This document shows positions 14,632 through 22,017 of a DNA stretch of 22,017 nt, one piece after another. The stretch's first letter is position 1; the number at the start of each line of letters is the position of its first letter. The DNA lies in NCBI GenBank assembly GCA_002686525.1, contig NZDA01000006.1, forward strand, positions 117,319 through 139,335, written 5' to 3'. The notes below the pieces were generated by a model. That model was not told where the DNA came from and searched no databases. It saw only the letters and a program-made list of their open reading frames with translations. This stretch comes from Methanobacteriota archaeon (lineage in GTDB: Archaea > Thermoplasmatota > Poseidoniia > Poseidoniales > Thalassarchaeaceae). The position numbers were made by a program, and so were the translations under genes.

Positions 14632-17600
14632 CTAGTCACCTCCAGCAGATAATGTAGCAACTACTGTCAATATTGCAGAAGTAAATGGTTCTGGTACTAA
14701 CAAATGGTGTGTAGAGCCTCCCAATCCAGGTACTAAATTTAGTATTGAAAGATCTGAAGATAGACCATTGACGCCAAGAGTTGTTCCTGTAGGGACTCCT
14801 CCTGTAGTTTGGGCGTCTATAAGTACCCCTCTAACATTAATTTCTTGTCCAGCAAATTCTGTTCTTGCTTTTGCTGAAACAATAATTTTACCCCCATCGA
14901 CATCATCAACTTCAATCACACTATATGGCCCAACTAATTCTCTGATATGCAGTGTAGCACTTCTTAGATTTTCACCCATAGCCTCCATTTCTTCTAGATA
15001 CACCGGAGGTGTGCCTACCTGACTCGTACCGGTCGGAACATCATTTACTCTAACATATATCCTTTCGACCCCACTGCCACCAGAACGTATTTCTAAACCA
15101 AAATCATTTGTTGGTTTAATTATCATTCTATCTGTCATACCTTCTGCTAAAAGAATAATATCTCCACGAGAATTTACAGCTCTACCAAACGCTTCGATAT
15201 ACAAAGACATTCCTTCACTGGAGGATGTAAAATCAAGATTTGGCAATCCTTGGAAAGCGAGATTCTTGGTAATATCATAATTCATCTCAGGTGCAGTAGT
15301 GAGATTGATATATCCTGGAACATCTTTCAAAAATACTGTTGCAGGCCACCAAAATCCATCCATCCATTGCATCTGTTGCAACATCAAAGAACCAACCGCA
15401 AAACCTTGAATCCTTTCTTGCTCCGGTACGCTCATATCAATAGAAATTGCAGTCCCAAGACTGGCTTGGAGAGCAATGGATTTTGGAATTTCATTGATTA
15501 ACATTTCAGTTCTACTCTGAGAATCACGATTAACTAGAATCATATGTATCCAATCTAATCTTTCAGAGATACTAAATTGCGTTCCTGTTGAAACTTCAGC
15601 GATACCTCCTGAATCTCTAATTTCGAAAATTGAATCTATGTATATACTTGTAGATTCACCTGGCTTTAAGCCCTGCATTGTCATCAACAAATCTTGACCG
15701 TTGACTCCATATGCATGAATCATAAATTCTTCTCTTGCAGGAGTCCAACCATCCATTGAAACTTGGATGTACCAATCTTCACCATTTTGTAGTGTATTTC
15801 TGACGATTGTCATATCAATTAATGGAGGTAATCCGGGTAGCCATGTTTTGATATGGAAACCATTGGATAATCCATCAGGTGCAGATTGGAAAGATATCCC
15901 ATGAACCCATGGTGGTTCAGAAATTACATCTTTACCATACGTTGCTTCAACAGTCAGATCGAATGCGGAATCAGATTCTAACTGCAAGGCGTATGAAAAT
16001 GATTCATCCACTTCTTCAGTACCTGTGGAAATATCACTAGTCAAACCTGCTAATACTGAATTAACAGATCTTCCTAAATCAGAAAAGCCACCTATGAAAA
16101 ATGCAACCCCTGAAAGCCCTTGTGTGGAATTAAAATCTGGTATCACCAAATCAGAACCCGAACTCTCACCGACAGGAACTTCAACAGAAAGATAAGAGGG
16201 TAAAGGCTCAATCAAAGCTAGAGCAGATAGTCCTGAAGAATCAGCAGTAGGTGCATTATCCACGTTAATACTCATTGGCCTATCTCCAGCAGACCTAAGG
16301 AATGCTTTACCTCTTCCAGACGGGCCGACAGAGCCCTCCTCAACTGGAGGAATCCAGCCTAACTCCTGTATACCAGTTAATCTAGTGGAAATCGTGGATG
16401 TTTCATTATTTGAATCATGATGGAATAAGAAATGATCTCCAGTCATTGTTACAGGATCTGAAGAATTACTAATCTGAACTTCGACCGTAGAAATCGGTGT
16501 TTTAGCTGTAAAACTGGTCTGTTCAGCAAATTCGAAAGTAAATTCAGAAGGCATATCATGAATATTTGCTGCCTGCCTTTGATTACCATCTAAACCGACA
16601 TATGAAATTAATTCAATTCCTTCATTAGCAACGTAATCAAGGGACTCTCCTTTCAATTCAATAGAAATATTATTTGGTATATCTGATAAATATAGACTTT
16701 GAAAAGAAAAATCTTCCAAAGTATTCTCATTATGTTCAATGAAAGAGAATCTAAATGATTCTGGAGAATTTGTTTTTATTCCTAATGATTGGATGTTAGT
16801 ATTATTATCATCACTAAATGTGAATTCTGATAATCCGCTAAATCTGACACTTGAAGCAACTGGAACTATTGGATCTCTAAGGCCAAACTCACCCATCACT
16901 TGATCTAAATCTCTATCTTTAGAAATTATGATATGATCATCTTGGGCTATTGGATGTGGACTTGATCCTATCTGTAGAGAAAGAGTAGTTATCTCCATAC
17001 TTTGTCTACTGGGAAGTAAATTATCCGTCATCAATAAATTAACATCTCTACCAGCAAATGAGTTTATTCCTCCGCCTCCGACATCCCCAGTTAGTACAGA
17101 AATTGCTTCTCCAGGGACTGAATTAATTATATCTCCAACATCTAAGAAGAGATTAACTAAGTTAATTATTACAGAATCTAAAATCTTTGACATGAAATCT
17201 AAATTATCTGCATCATCAAAGTCTGTCTCGCTTGATTCTGTACTACCCAATTCGAATGAGCCAAAAATAGCTATTGAAGTTGGTAAATCTTTCAGTTCGA
17301 GGCTAAGTTTACTATGATCTGTGGCAATATCTCCTCTCATATGCCAAGAATCATATTCGATTGATTGGATACTTTGAGTTGAGCGAATCAATAACAATGT
17401 CTTCGGAGGATATGCTGGATTAATTGGGAGCGTGGGGTCGTCAACATTTTGGGTATTGTCTCTTGAAAAATTCTTAATTGCAATAATCATCCCTAATCTC
17501 TCAGGCTGACCTCCTGGTAATTCAGGAGATGATTTCGAACCTAACATAGTGAATACCCTGTCAATCTCATCTGAAGATAGACTACCAGCAGGCATTCCTC

Positions 17601-19029
17601 TCAGCCATCCCAATGTATCCGTTGAATTACCACTATAGTCATCAGAATTATCTTTAGGATTTCCTGCTTTATTTTCATGGAAGTGAATGTGTAAATCTGC
17701 CCTTCTATCTGCATAATATTCAATTGTATCAAGAGCATTCTCACCAGCCCCTCCAGCACCTTGTGCAAGGGTTGTGTCAGTTCTAATAACTAGATTAACT
17801 TCTGATGGAAGCCTTGTAGAAACTCCATTAGGATGAACCGTTGCTTCGATGTAAGCTACTTCCCAAACGTCTCTATCTCCATTACTATTTTCGGGAGAAA
17901 AATGGACATAGCCAAATCCTGCAACTACGCCACAAGAGATTTCAGCCGAAGGCAAGGTTGTTAATTCAATCTGAGAATACCTTGCAGGACAATTTGTCTG
18001 TCCATTATTATTTATCAAAATCGCATATGGAGATGAGAGAGATGATACAACAATATTAGATTCGTCAAACCCGGGTAATAGTACTCCCAGACTTAGGAAA
18101 GAAAGTAAACTGGTGACCAAACTAGAACCTGCATCGGAAATATCAAAGTAAAATCTCTCGATACCCACATCCAATGAAAAATCAATTGGTGGGGTTGTGA
18201 AAGCAGAATCAATGACCCAAACATAACTTTCACCTCCAGTCAATATACCGTCTGAATAGGCAAATGCCTTCAAAAGAGAAACTTGTAGATTCTGTAGTTC
18301 ATCCCAAACAGGATCATCTTCACTAGACTCTAGAACTTTGACTGTGAAAGAAATAGTAGGCTTAATCCAAAGAGTGTCGCCTGCGATTCCCCATTCATCA
18401 CCCAAATCAAATGATATTTCTAAACCTACTTGAATATCATTATTTCCGTCGTTGTCAATATCGATTGCATGAAGAAATGTGTCTGTTTCCGGATCGAAGA
18501 AAGAAAATAAGCTAGCAGTAAAAGTTACGACTTCGAATTTTTCAACTTGATTTCCCTCTAAATCGGTATACTTGGTCCAGATTAGATAGTCTGTCAAATT
18601 GAATATTGTTTGCCATACAGTGCTTACGGCTCCGGGAGGCGAACTTTCGGGATTAATCAATAAATCATAAGGACCAGGATGAATAACTTCGGGTGGTGTA
18701 GTATCTACCATTGTTGAGTCTGAAAATAAATCATTGATGCCATAAAGTGGATCATCTTGATTTGTTGGAGTAACAGAATTCTCAACACCTTCTAGAGAAG
18801 GGCCTGCAATATTCTTAACTAATTCAGAAGAAATTACATCTTCTCTCTGTGAAAGTACATCAGTCATTTCTTCAAGAATTTGAAAATCATCAGCACTCAC
18901 TCTTGTATCTGCTGATACATTTGTGACTGGAGAGTAAATTGGCATTAGAAATATCAAAACAAGTAGAATTGTTTGAGAATGATTGATTGCAGGGGCTCTG
19001 CGTATAACACGTACAGCACCTCCTTGCAT
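14632..19029 (-). CDS. Very large secreted protein of unknown function
   Basis: This is a 1465-residue protein with no family I can name. From the ATG at 19029 it opens with a basic region (VRVIRR) and a hydrophobic core to about residue 40 ending VSA, a plausible signal peptide. The body is beta-rich, Ser/Asp/Glu-rich and low in Lys, as expected outside the cell. A calcium-loop-like DIDNDGNND sits at about 190-198. Only two cysteines were seen (about 347 and 366), so one disulfide is possible. It has no C-terminal helix with a basic end. Instead it ends in VPEPFTSAILTVVATLSAGGD, a short PEP plus weakly hydrophobic tail. I chose the ATG at 19029 over the one at 19044 because GAGGTGA lies 4 bases upstream of it. 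The gene is directly coupled to the 186-residue membrane protein. Confidence 0.8.
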   Translation of the reverse strand: MQGGAVRVIRRAPAINHSQTILLVLIFLMPIYSPVTNVSADTRVSADDFQILEEMTDVLSQREDVISSELVKNIAGPSLEGVENSVTPTNQDDPLYGINDLFSDSTMVDTTPPEVIHPGPYDLLINPESSPPGAVSTVWQTIFNLTDYLIWTKYTDLEGNQVEKFEVVTFTASLFSFFDPETDTFLHAIDIDNDGNNDIQVGLEISFDLGDEWGIAGDTLWIKPTISFTVKVLESSEDDPVWDELQNLQVSLLKAFAYSDGILTGGESYVWVIDSAFTTPPIDFSLDVGIERFYFDISDAGSSLVTSLLSFLSLGVLLPGFDESNIVVSSLSSPYAILINNNGQTNCPARYSQIELTTLPSAEISCGVVAGFGYVHFSPENSNGDRDVWEVAYIEATVHPNGVSTRLPSEVNLVIRTDTTLAQGAGGAGENALDTIEYYADRRADLHIHFHENKAGNPKDNSDDYSGNSTDTLGWLRGMPAGSLSSDEIDRVFTMLGSKSSPELPGGQPERLGMIIAIKNFSRDNTQNVDDPTLPINPAYPPKTLLLIRSTQSIQSIEYDSWHMRGDIATDHSKLSLELKDLPTSIAIFGSFELGSTESSETDFDDADNLDFMSKILDSVIINLVNLFLDVGDIINSVPGEAISVLTGDVGGGGINSFAGRDVNLLMTDNLLPSRQSMEITTLSLQIGSSPHPIAQDDHIIISKDRDLDQVMGEFGLRDPIVPVASSVRFSGLSEFTFSDDNNTNIQSLGIKTNSPESFRFSFIEHNENTLEDFSFQSLYLSDIPNNISIELKGESLDYVANEGIELISYVGLDGNQRQAANIHDMPSEFTFEFAEQTSFTAKTPISTVEVQISNSSDPVTMTGDHFLFHHDSNNETSTISTRLTGIQELGWIPPVEEGSVGPSGRGKAFLRSAGDRPMSINVDNAPTADSSGLSALALIEPLPSYLSVEVPVGESSGSDLVIPDFNSTQGLSGVAFFIGGFSDLGRSVNSVLAGLTSDISTGTEEVDESFSYALQLESDSAFDLTVEATYGKDVISEPPWVHGISFQSAPDGLSNGFHIKTWLPGLPPLIDMTIVRNTLQNGEDWYIQVSMDGWTPAREEFMIHAYGVNGQDLLMTMQGLKPGESTSIYIDSIFEIRDSGGIAEVSTGTQFSISERLDWIHMILVNRDSQSRTEMLINEIPKSIALQASLGTAISIDMSVPEQERIQGFAVGSLMLQQMQWMDGFWWPATVFLKDVPGYINLTTAPEMNYDITKNLAFQGLPNLDFTSSSEGMSLYIEAFGRAVNSRGDIILLAEGMTDRMIIKPTNDFGLEIRSGGSGVERIYVRVNDVPTGTSQVGTPPVYLEEMEAMGENLRSATLHIRELVGPYSVIEVDDVDGGKIIVSAKARTEFAGQEINVRGVLIDAQTTGGVPTGTTLGVNGLSSDLSILNLVPGLGGSTHHLLVPEPFTSAILTVVATLSAGGD

Positions 19030-19033
19030 GAAC

Positions 19034-19040
19034 TCACCTC
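19034..19040 (-). promoter_or_regulatory. Ribosome binding site fixing the start of the 1465-residue gene
   Basis: GAGGTGA on the minus strand, 4 bases before the ATG at 19029, decides this start. The in-frame ATG at 19044 would place this site inside the coding sequence and has no ribosome site of its own. Confidence 0.7.
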
Positions 19041-19078
19041 TCATTGATATGGTAAAGGTTATTCCCCTTCTTGATACA

Positions 19079-19089
19079 ATAAAAAATAG
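19079..19089 (-). promoter_or_regulatory. Possible TATA box (or T-rich terminator) before the 1465-residue gene
   Basis: A TATTTTTTATT run on the minus strand lies in the 91-base gap after the DoxX-like gene. As a TATA box it would start transcription near 19058 and give a leader of about 29 bases containing the ribosome site. The same T-run could serve as an archaeal U-rich terminator for the upstream operon. Both roles are possible. Confidence 0.4.
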
Positions 19090-19120
19090 ATTTGCAACGA
19101 TATAATGACTGGTCGGTGTT

Positions 19121-19525
19121 TCACTCAGATAAGGTGGAAGATTCGGAAGAATACTTAGCTATAATTAGACAAATTATAATCAACATAACTTGTATTATCG
19201 CCCTCATGATATGCCATTCCGTTCCAAATTTAGAGCCTCCTATTGCAATATCATTTATCCACATATTGAAATTAGCCCAATACAGAACTAATAGCATCAA
19301 TGCTACACCATATGCAGAAATCCTACGAGTCTTTTGAAACATCAATCCTAATCCTAAAATTATTTCAAAAAAACCGCTAGCATATACCCAGAATGTTGGA
19401 AATCCAATGATTTCAGGTACTATTGGTTCATACCAAGATGGATCTATAAAATGATCAACGCCGATTAGGACAAAAGGAATACCAAAAATAATTGACCCTA
19501 CAGAGAGTATCCAATTTCTTACCAT
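19121..19525 (-). CDS. DoxX-like four-helix membrane protein
   Basis: This is a 134-residue integral membrane protein with four helices at about residues 5-24, 45-63, 70-90 and 107-127. The pattern GVDHFIDPSWYEPIVPEIIG, followed by VYASGFFEIILGLGLMF and TRRISAYGVALMLL, matches DoxX-family uncharacterised membrane proteins. These typically have H-F-x-x-P then I-V-P, followed by a G-x-x-E-I-x-x-G-x-G-L helix and an R-R turn. The biochemical function of this group is not established. The ATG at 19525 lies 4 bases after the TGA stop of the upstream receptor-like gene, with GAGTGAG as a weak ribosome site overlapping that stop. A GTG at 19561 inside the upstream gene could lengthen the protein by 12 residues, but this is less likely. 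Confidence 0.8.
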   Translation of the reverse strand: MVRNWILSVGSIIFGIPFVLIGVDHFIDPSWYEPIVPEIIGFPTFWVYASGFFEIILGLGLMFQKTRRISAYGVALMLLVLYWANFNMWINDIAIGGSKFGTEWHIMRAIIQVMLIIICLIIAKYSSESSTLSE

Positions 19526-19529
19526 AAAC

Positions 19530-22017
19530 TCACTCAAAACGAATAGTCTCAATGGAACCACAGTGTGGACATGAGGTACGGGCTACATCAACACCAACTG
19601 GCATATCAACTTCGAATAACTTCTCACAGCTTGAACATGATTTTCTAACTGTACGTTCTGAAGATGGCGGTTCCTGTATTGATTGAGGTTCTGGCTCAGG
19701 TTCTGGCTCAGGCACTGGCTCAGGCACTGGCTCAGGTTCAGATTCGAATTCTGGTGCTTCTACAACTTCGCTAACCGGAGCAGATACTCCTAACAAAGGA
19801 TCTTCAGAAGGTTTCCATACATTTTCAGAATCTTCTGCGGAATCAAAATCATGTTGAACCTCATCCCTAGGGACTGCGTCATCTTCTTCGAAAGCTGCCA
19901 ATAATTCGTCTGCTGGACTACTAATCGTAGCAGAAGTTGGAGGTGGAGATGACGAAAGTAATTCTGATAATTCAGGATCCATTTCAATCTGAGAAGAAGG
20001 AGCACCGGAAGGAGGTGGTGTTGGTAATCCAGACATACCTGAAGAATAAGACCCATATTGAGAATCCAAATTTGGTTGTGAAAGCGGAGTTACTTGATTC
20101 ACACCAGCACCTCCCCACATTGCTTTCTGTTCTTCGACTGAAGGAGGGGCGACATTTTCTTCAACCTCCTTTTCTTCTTGTTCTGCTAACATTGCAGCAA
20201 TCTTTCTATTTTCAAGGACTCTCAAAGTTACTAAACCAATAATTGCCATTGCTATGATTAGCACTGCTAAAATTACAATTATGTTTAGCCAATCGATTCC
20301 ATCGGAACCTGAATCTGCAGAAATTACTGTTACCAATATTTCTGCTTCTGTTGTCAAACCTTCATCATTTTCAATTGTACAAACAACCCAGTATATACCT
20401 GGTGAAGAAAATGGGCGATTCACTTCTGGTCCAATACCTTCTACATCATTGGAAGATATTCCATCATTATCCGAATCAAAATCCCTATCAAAATCCCATT
20501 TATAGATTAAATTAGTAGACTCAGGATCACTAACTTCAACTGAAAATGGATATGGTTGATTAACAACAACCTGTAACTCAGAAACAAAGCCCGAACCTAT
20601 CACAGGAGGGGTTGGATCATACAAATTTATGTTGGCAACATCGTCAGTTACTAAACCGGATTTATCTGTCACTCTAAGAGTAATAGTATGAAGTCCGGAA
20701 GTGTAGGTAGAGTCGAAATTATGAGTAAAGGAAGTTGCAGAAGAGTCACTCCCTGAGTATGATTCAATAACTGAGTCATCAACTAACCATTCAACCGTCG
20801 ATACTTCCCAATTATCAGAAAATTGTCCACTCAAGACTATATTTTCGCCATAACCTCGAGTAATATCTGAATTAATATCTATCTCCGCTATCGGGTTTGA
20901 TATGTCTCGTACTTCAATATCTTTGAAGACTGTTGAACTTCTGAAATCGGTAGAAATTGCGGTGACTTTTAACGTGAAATTGGTTGGAGTTGCCCAAGAA
21001 ACTTCTATTGAATTACCGGTGTAATCGTCAAATCCATCACCATCAGTATCCCAATTAATACTGGATATTTGATTAGATAAATTTGGTGTATTGCTGGCAT
21101 CCAATGTTATGGTTGCTCCTACATCAACTACTGTTAGTGAGTCTGGATCGGTGAGTTTTACTTCAACAATCGGTGTAAGATATGAGACAACTGTAGTAGC
21201 TACTTCACTTGTTCCTGCACCTCCTGCTCCTGCACGATTATCTACCATTAAGTATAGTGGGATTCCAGAATAAACAGATGATGCTGACCAAACTGTACTC
21301 CCTGAGCTAGTAACTGCGAGTAAATCTGCTTGATTTATTCTGGATGCTGCGACAGAACCATTTGCTGCTGCAGATTCGTAAGAGTCCTTTTGTTCTTCAG
21401 TCATTAGGAAAATATCAGGAGCACCTTCCATAGTAGTTACGTCAATTGATAATTGGCTTCCTTCATCTAAATAGAATGGCCCAGCAACAATTTCATGACT
21501 ATTTGTTTCCATACGAACAATCGTGTCTATCAAAGAAAACGCAGGAGTTACCACCTGCTGTACATTCATTGCTACATTAGCCACACTACCTCCTTGGGCA
21601 CCTTGACCATTGTCTTGGGGATGAGCTAAATTATCGATAACCATGTACCATCGGGTTGACTGCCCCTCATCAGGAACTGTCCAATGCCACGAACCCTGTC
21701 CTGAGAACGACTCAAAGACCGAATCTTCTTCCCAGATAAGATCCGTTCTGTAATTTTGCTCATTCTGGTAAGTCGTTCTTGCATTTGCTGTAAATAGCAA
21801 TATATCGATTTCGGTATCTGAATCAATATCAAATGAAAACGTTGTACCAGGAGTCAATACTTCCTGAAAATCTATGGTTACACAAGATTGGTCGGTAATA
21901 GCCCAGCTTGCTGGCATCATATCTAAATCTGCACTTGTACAACCAATAATTCCCTTTGAGTCTGCAGACGCGAAAGGAGCTGCTAGAGAGAGGAGAAGAA
22001 CAATCAAAATGGCTGAC
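19530..22017 (-). CDS. Receptor-like single-pass protein: PPC-like and PKD-like ectodomain with cytoplasmic zinc ribbon (start beyond right edge)
   Basis: The reading frame is open to the right edge. The visible protein begins in the hydrophobic part of a signal peptide (LIVLLLSLAAPFASA), so the true start lies just outside. Residue numbers here count from the TTG at 22007. Two related PPC-like beta-sandwiches span about 20-150 (SWHWTVPDEG, WYMVIDN) and 155-280 (LYLMVDN). PKD/Ig-like domains follow at about 285-366, 372-462 and 466-562, with calcium-type loops DTDGDGFDD and DSDNDGISSND. The membrane helix is at about 573-595. The cytoplasmic part has a charged segment (605-618), a Pro/Ser-rich region, a VPEPVPEPEPEPEP stretch and a C-terminal zinc ribbon with Cys791, 794, 813 and 816. 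The architecture suggests a surface sensor or adhesin linked to a cytoplasmic partner. The ligand is unknown. It is coupled to the DoxX-like gene. Confidence 0.85.
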   Translation of the reverse strand, partial: SAILIVLLLSLAAPFASADSKGIIGCTSADLDMMPASWAITDQSCVTIDFQEVLTPGTTFSFDIDSDTEIDILLFTANARTTYQNEQNYRTDLIWEEDSVFESFSGQGSWHWTVPDEGQSTRWYMVIDNLAHPQDNGQGAQGGSVANVAMNVQQVVTPAFSLIDTIVRMETNSHEIVAGPFYLDEGSQLSIDVTTMEGAPDIFLMTEEQKDSYESAAANGSVAASRINQADLLAVTSSGSTVWSASSVYSGIPLYLMVDNRAGAGGAGTSEVATTVVSYLTPIVEVKLTDPDSLTVVDVGATITLDASNTPNLSNQISSINWDTDGDGFDDYTGNSIEVSWATPTNFTLKVTAISTDFRSSTVFKDIEVRDISNPIAEIDINSDITRGYGENIVLSGQFSDNWEVSTVEWLVDDSVIESYSGSDSSATSFTHNFDSTYTSGLHTITLRVTDKSGLVTDDVANINLYDPTPPVIGSGFVSELQVVVNQPYPFSVEVSDPESTNLIYKWDFDRDFDSDNDGISSNDVEGIGPEVNRPFSSPGIYWVVCTIENDEGLTTEAEILVTVISADSGSDGIDWLNIIVILAVLIIAMAIIGLVTLRVLENRKIAAMLAEQEEKEVEENVAPPSVEEQKAMWGGAGVNQVTPLSQPNLDSQYGSYSSGMSGLPTPPPSGAPSSQIEMDPELSELLSSSPPPTSATISSPADELLAAFEEDDAVPRDEVQHDFDSAEDSENVWKPSEDPLLGVSAPVSEVVEAPEFESEPEPVPEPVPEPEPEPEPQSIQEPPSSERTVRKSCSSCEKLFEVDMPVGVDVARTSCPHCGSIETIRFE
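19687..19740. repeat. 12-base tandem repeat, 4.5 copies, in coding sequence
   Basis: The plus strand shows GGTTCTGGCTCA twice, then GGCACTGGCTCA twice, then GGTTCA. On the coding strand it encodes the alternating Glu-Pro/Val-Pro tract in the cytoplasmic linker of the receptor-like protein. The unit is a multiple of three, so copy-number change would alter linker length without a frameshift. Confidence 0.85.

Noticed and set aside
14629..14634. TAG as a pyrrolysine codon joining two genes
   Set aside because: A strong ribosome site sits exactly before the following ATG, no Pyl machinery is visible, and other genes here (nuoC, the protease) also end in TAG. Ordinary termination and coupling is simpler.
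19687..19740. CRISPR-like or mobile-element repeat
   Set aside because: The 12-base units are contiguous with no spacers and stay in frame inside a coding sequence, encoding a Pro/Glu linker.
19530..22007. TTG at 22007 as the true start of the receptor-like gene
   Set aside because: The frame stays open to the window edge and the visible sequence starts inside the hydrophobic core of a signal peptide with no basic residues before it, so the real start is most likely outside the window.

Overview
The window is AT-rich, and every gene I can support lies on the minus strand. Two things point to a marine planktonic euryarchaeon of the Thermoplasmatota, most likely Marine Group II (Ca. Poseidoniales) or a close relative. 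One is an archaeal-type complex I operon with a split NuoJ and no sign of NuoE, NuoF or NuoG. The other is a run of very large exported, membrane-anchored proteins built from Ig-like repeats. The taxonomic call is an inference from gene content and style, not from a marker gene. Most starts have a clear GAGGTG-type ribosome site, often overlapping the stop of the gene before it.

Region 1 (1-6703) is a tightly packed respiratory complex I operon, transcribed from right to left: nuoA, nuoB, nuoC, nuoD, nuoH, nuoI, nuoJ (two genes), nuoK, and the first 137 codons of nuoL, which runs off the left edge. Key residues are intact in NuoB (cluster N2 cysteines), NuoD (quinone His/Tyr pair), NuoK (Glu36/Glu72) and NuoI (two 4Fe-4S motifs). 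Three departures stand out. NuoI has an extra domain of about 77 residues between its two ferredoxin motifs, plus long terminal extensions. NuoH has about 55-60 extra residues in the loop near the quinone entry, together with a duplicated DR(I/V)G motif. NuoA has Ala where the conserved FDxE glutamate is expected. An operator-like palindrome lies just upstream of nuoA.

Region 2 (6788-19029) encodes four envelope proteins. Working upstream from nuoA, these are an 889-residue protein of seven Ig-like repeats with a C-terminal anchor, a 1488-residue KP-43-type subtilisin, a 186-residue single-pass protein, and a 1465-residue secreted protein of unknown function. The subtilisin is anchored by one membrane helix and ends in a predicted cytoplasmic RING-like zinc domain. 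The 186-residue gene begins at the codon directly after the 1465-residue gene's TAG stop and in the same frame.

Region 3 (19121-22017) holds a four-helix DoxX-like membrane protein. It is translationally coupled to a large single-pass receptor-like protein, whose start lies beyond the right edge. That protein has PPC-like and PKD-like ectodomains, a Pro/Glu-rich cytoplasmic linker and a C-terminal zinc ribbon.

Taken together, nuo supplies the ion-pumping respiratory chain. The other cluster looks like cell-surface machinery for proteolysis, adhesion or sensing, in which at least two proteins carry outside ectodomains joined to inside zinc domains. Gaps between transcription units are short (about 65-90 bases) and hold promoters and palindromes. 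I see no RNA genes, CRISPR arrays or mobile elements.
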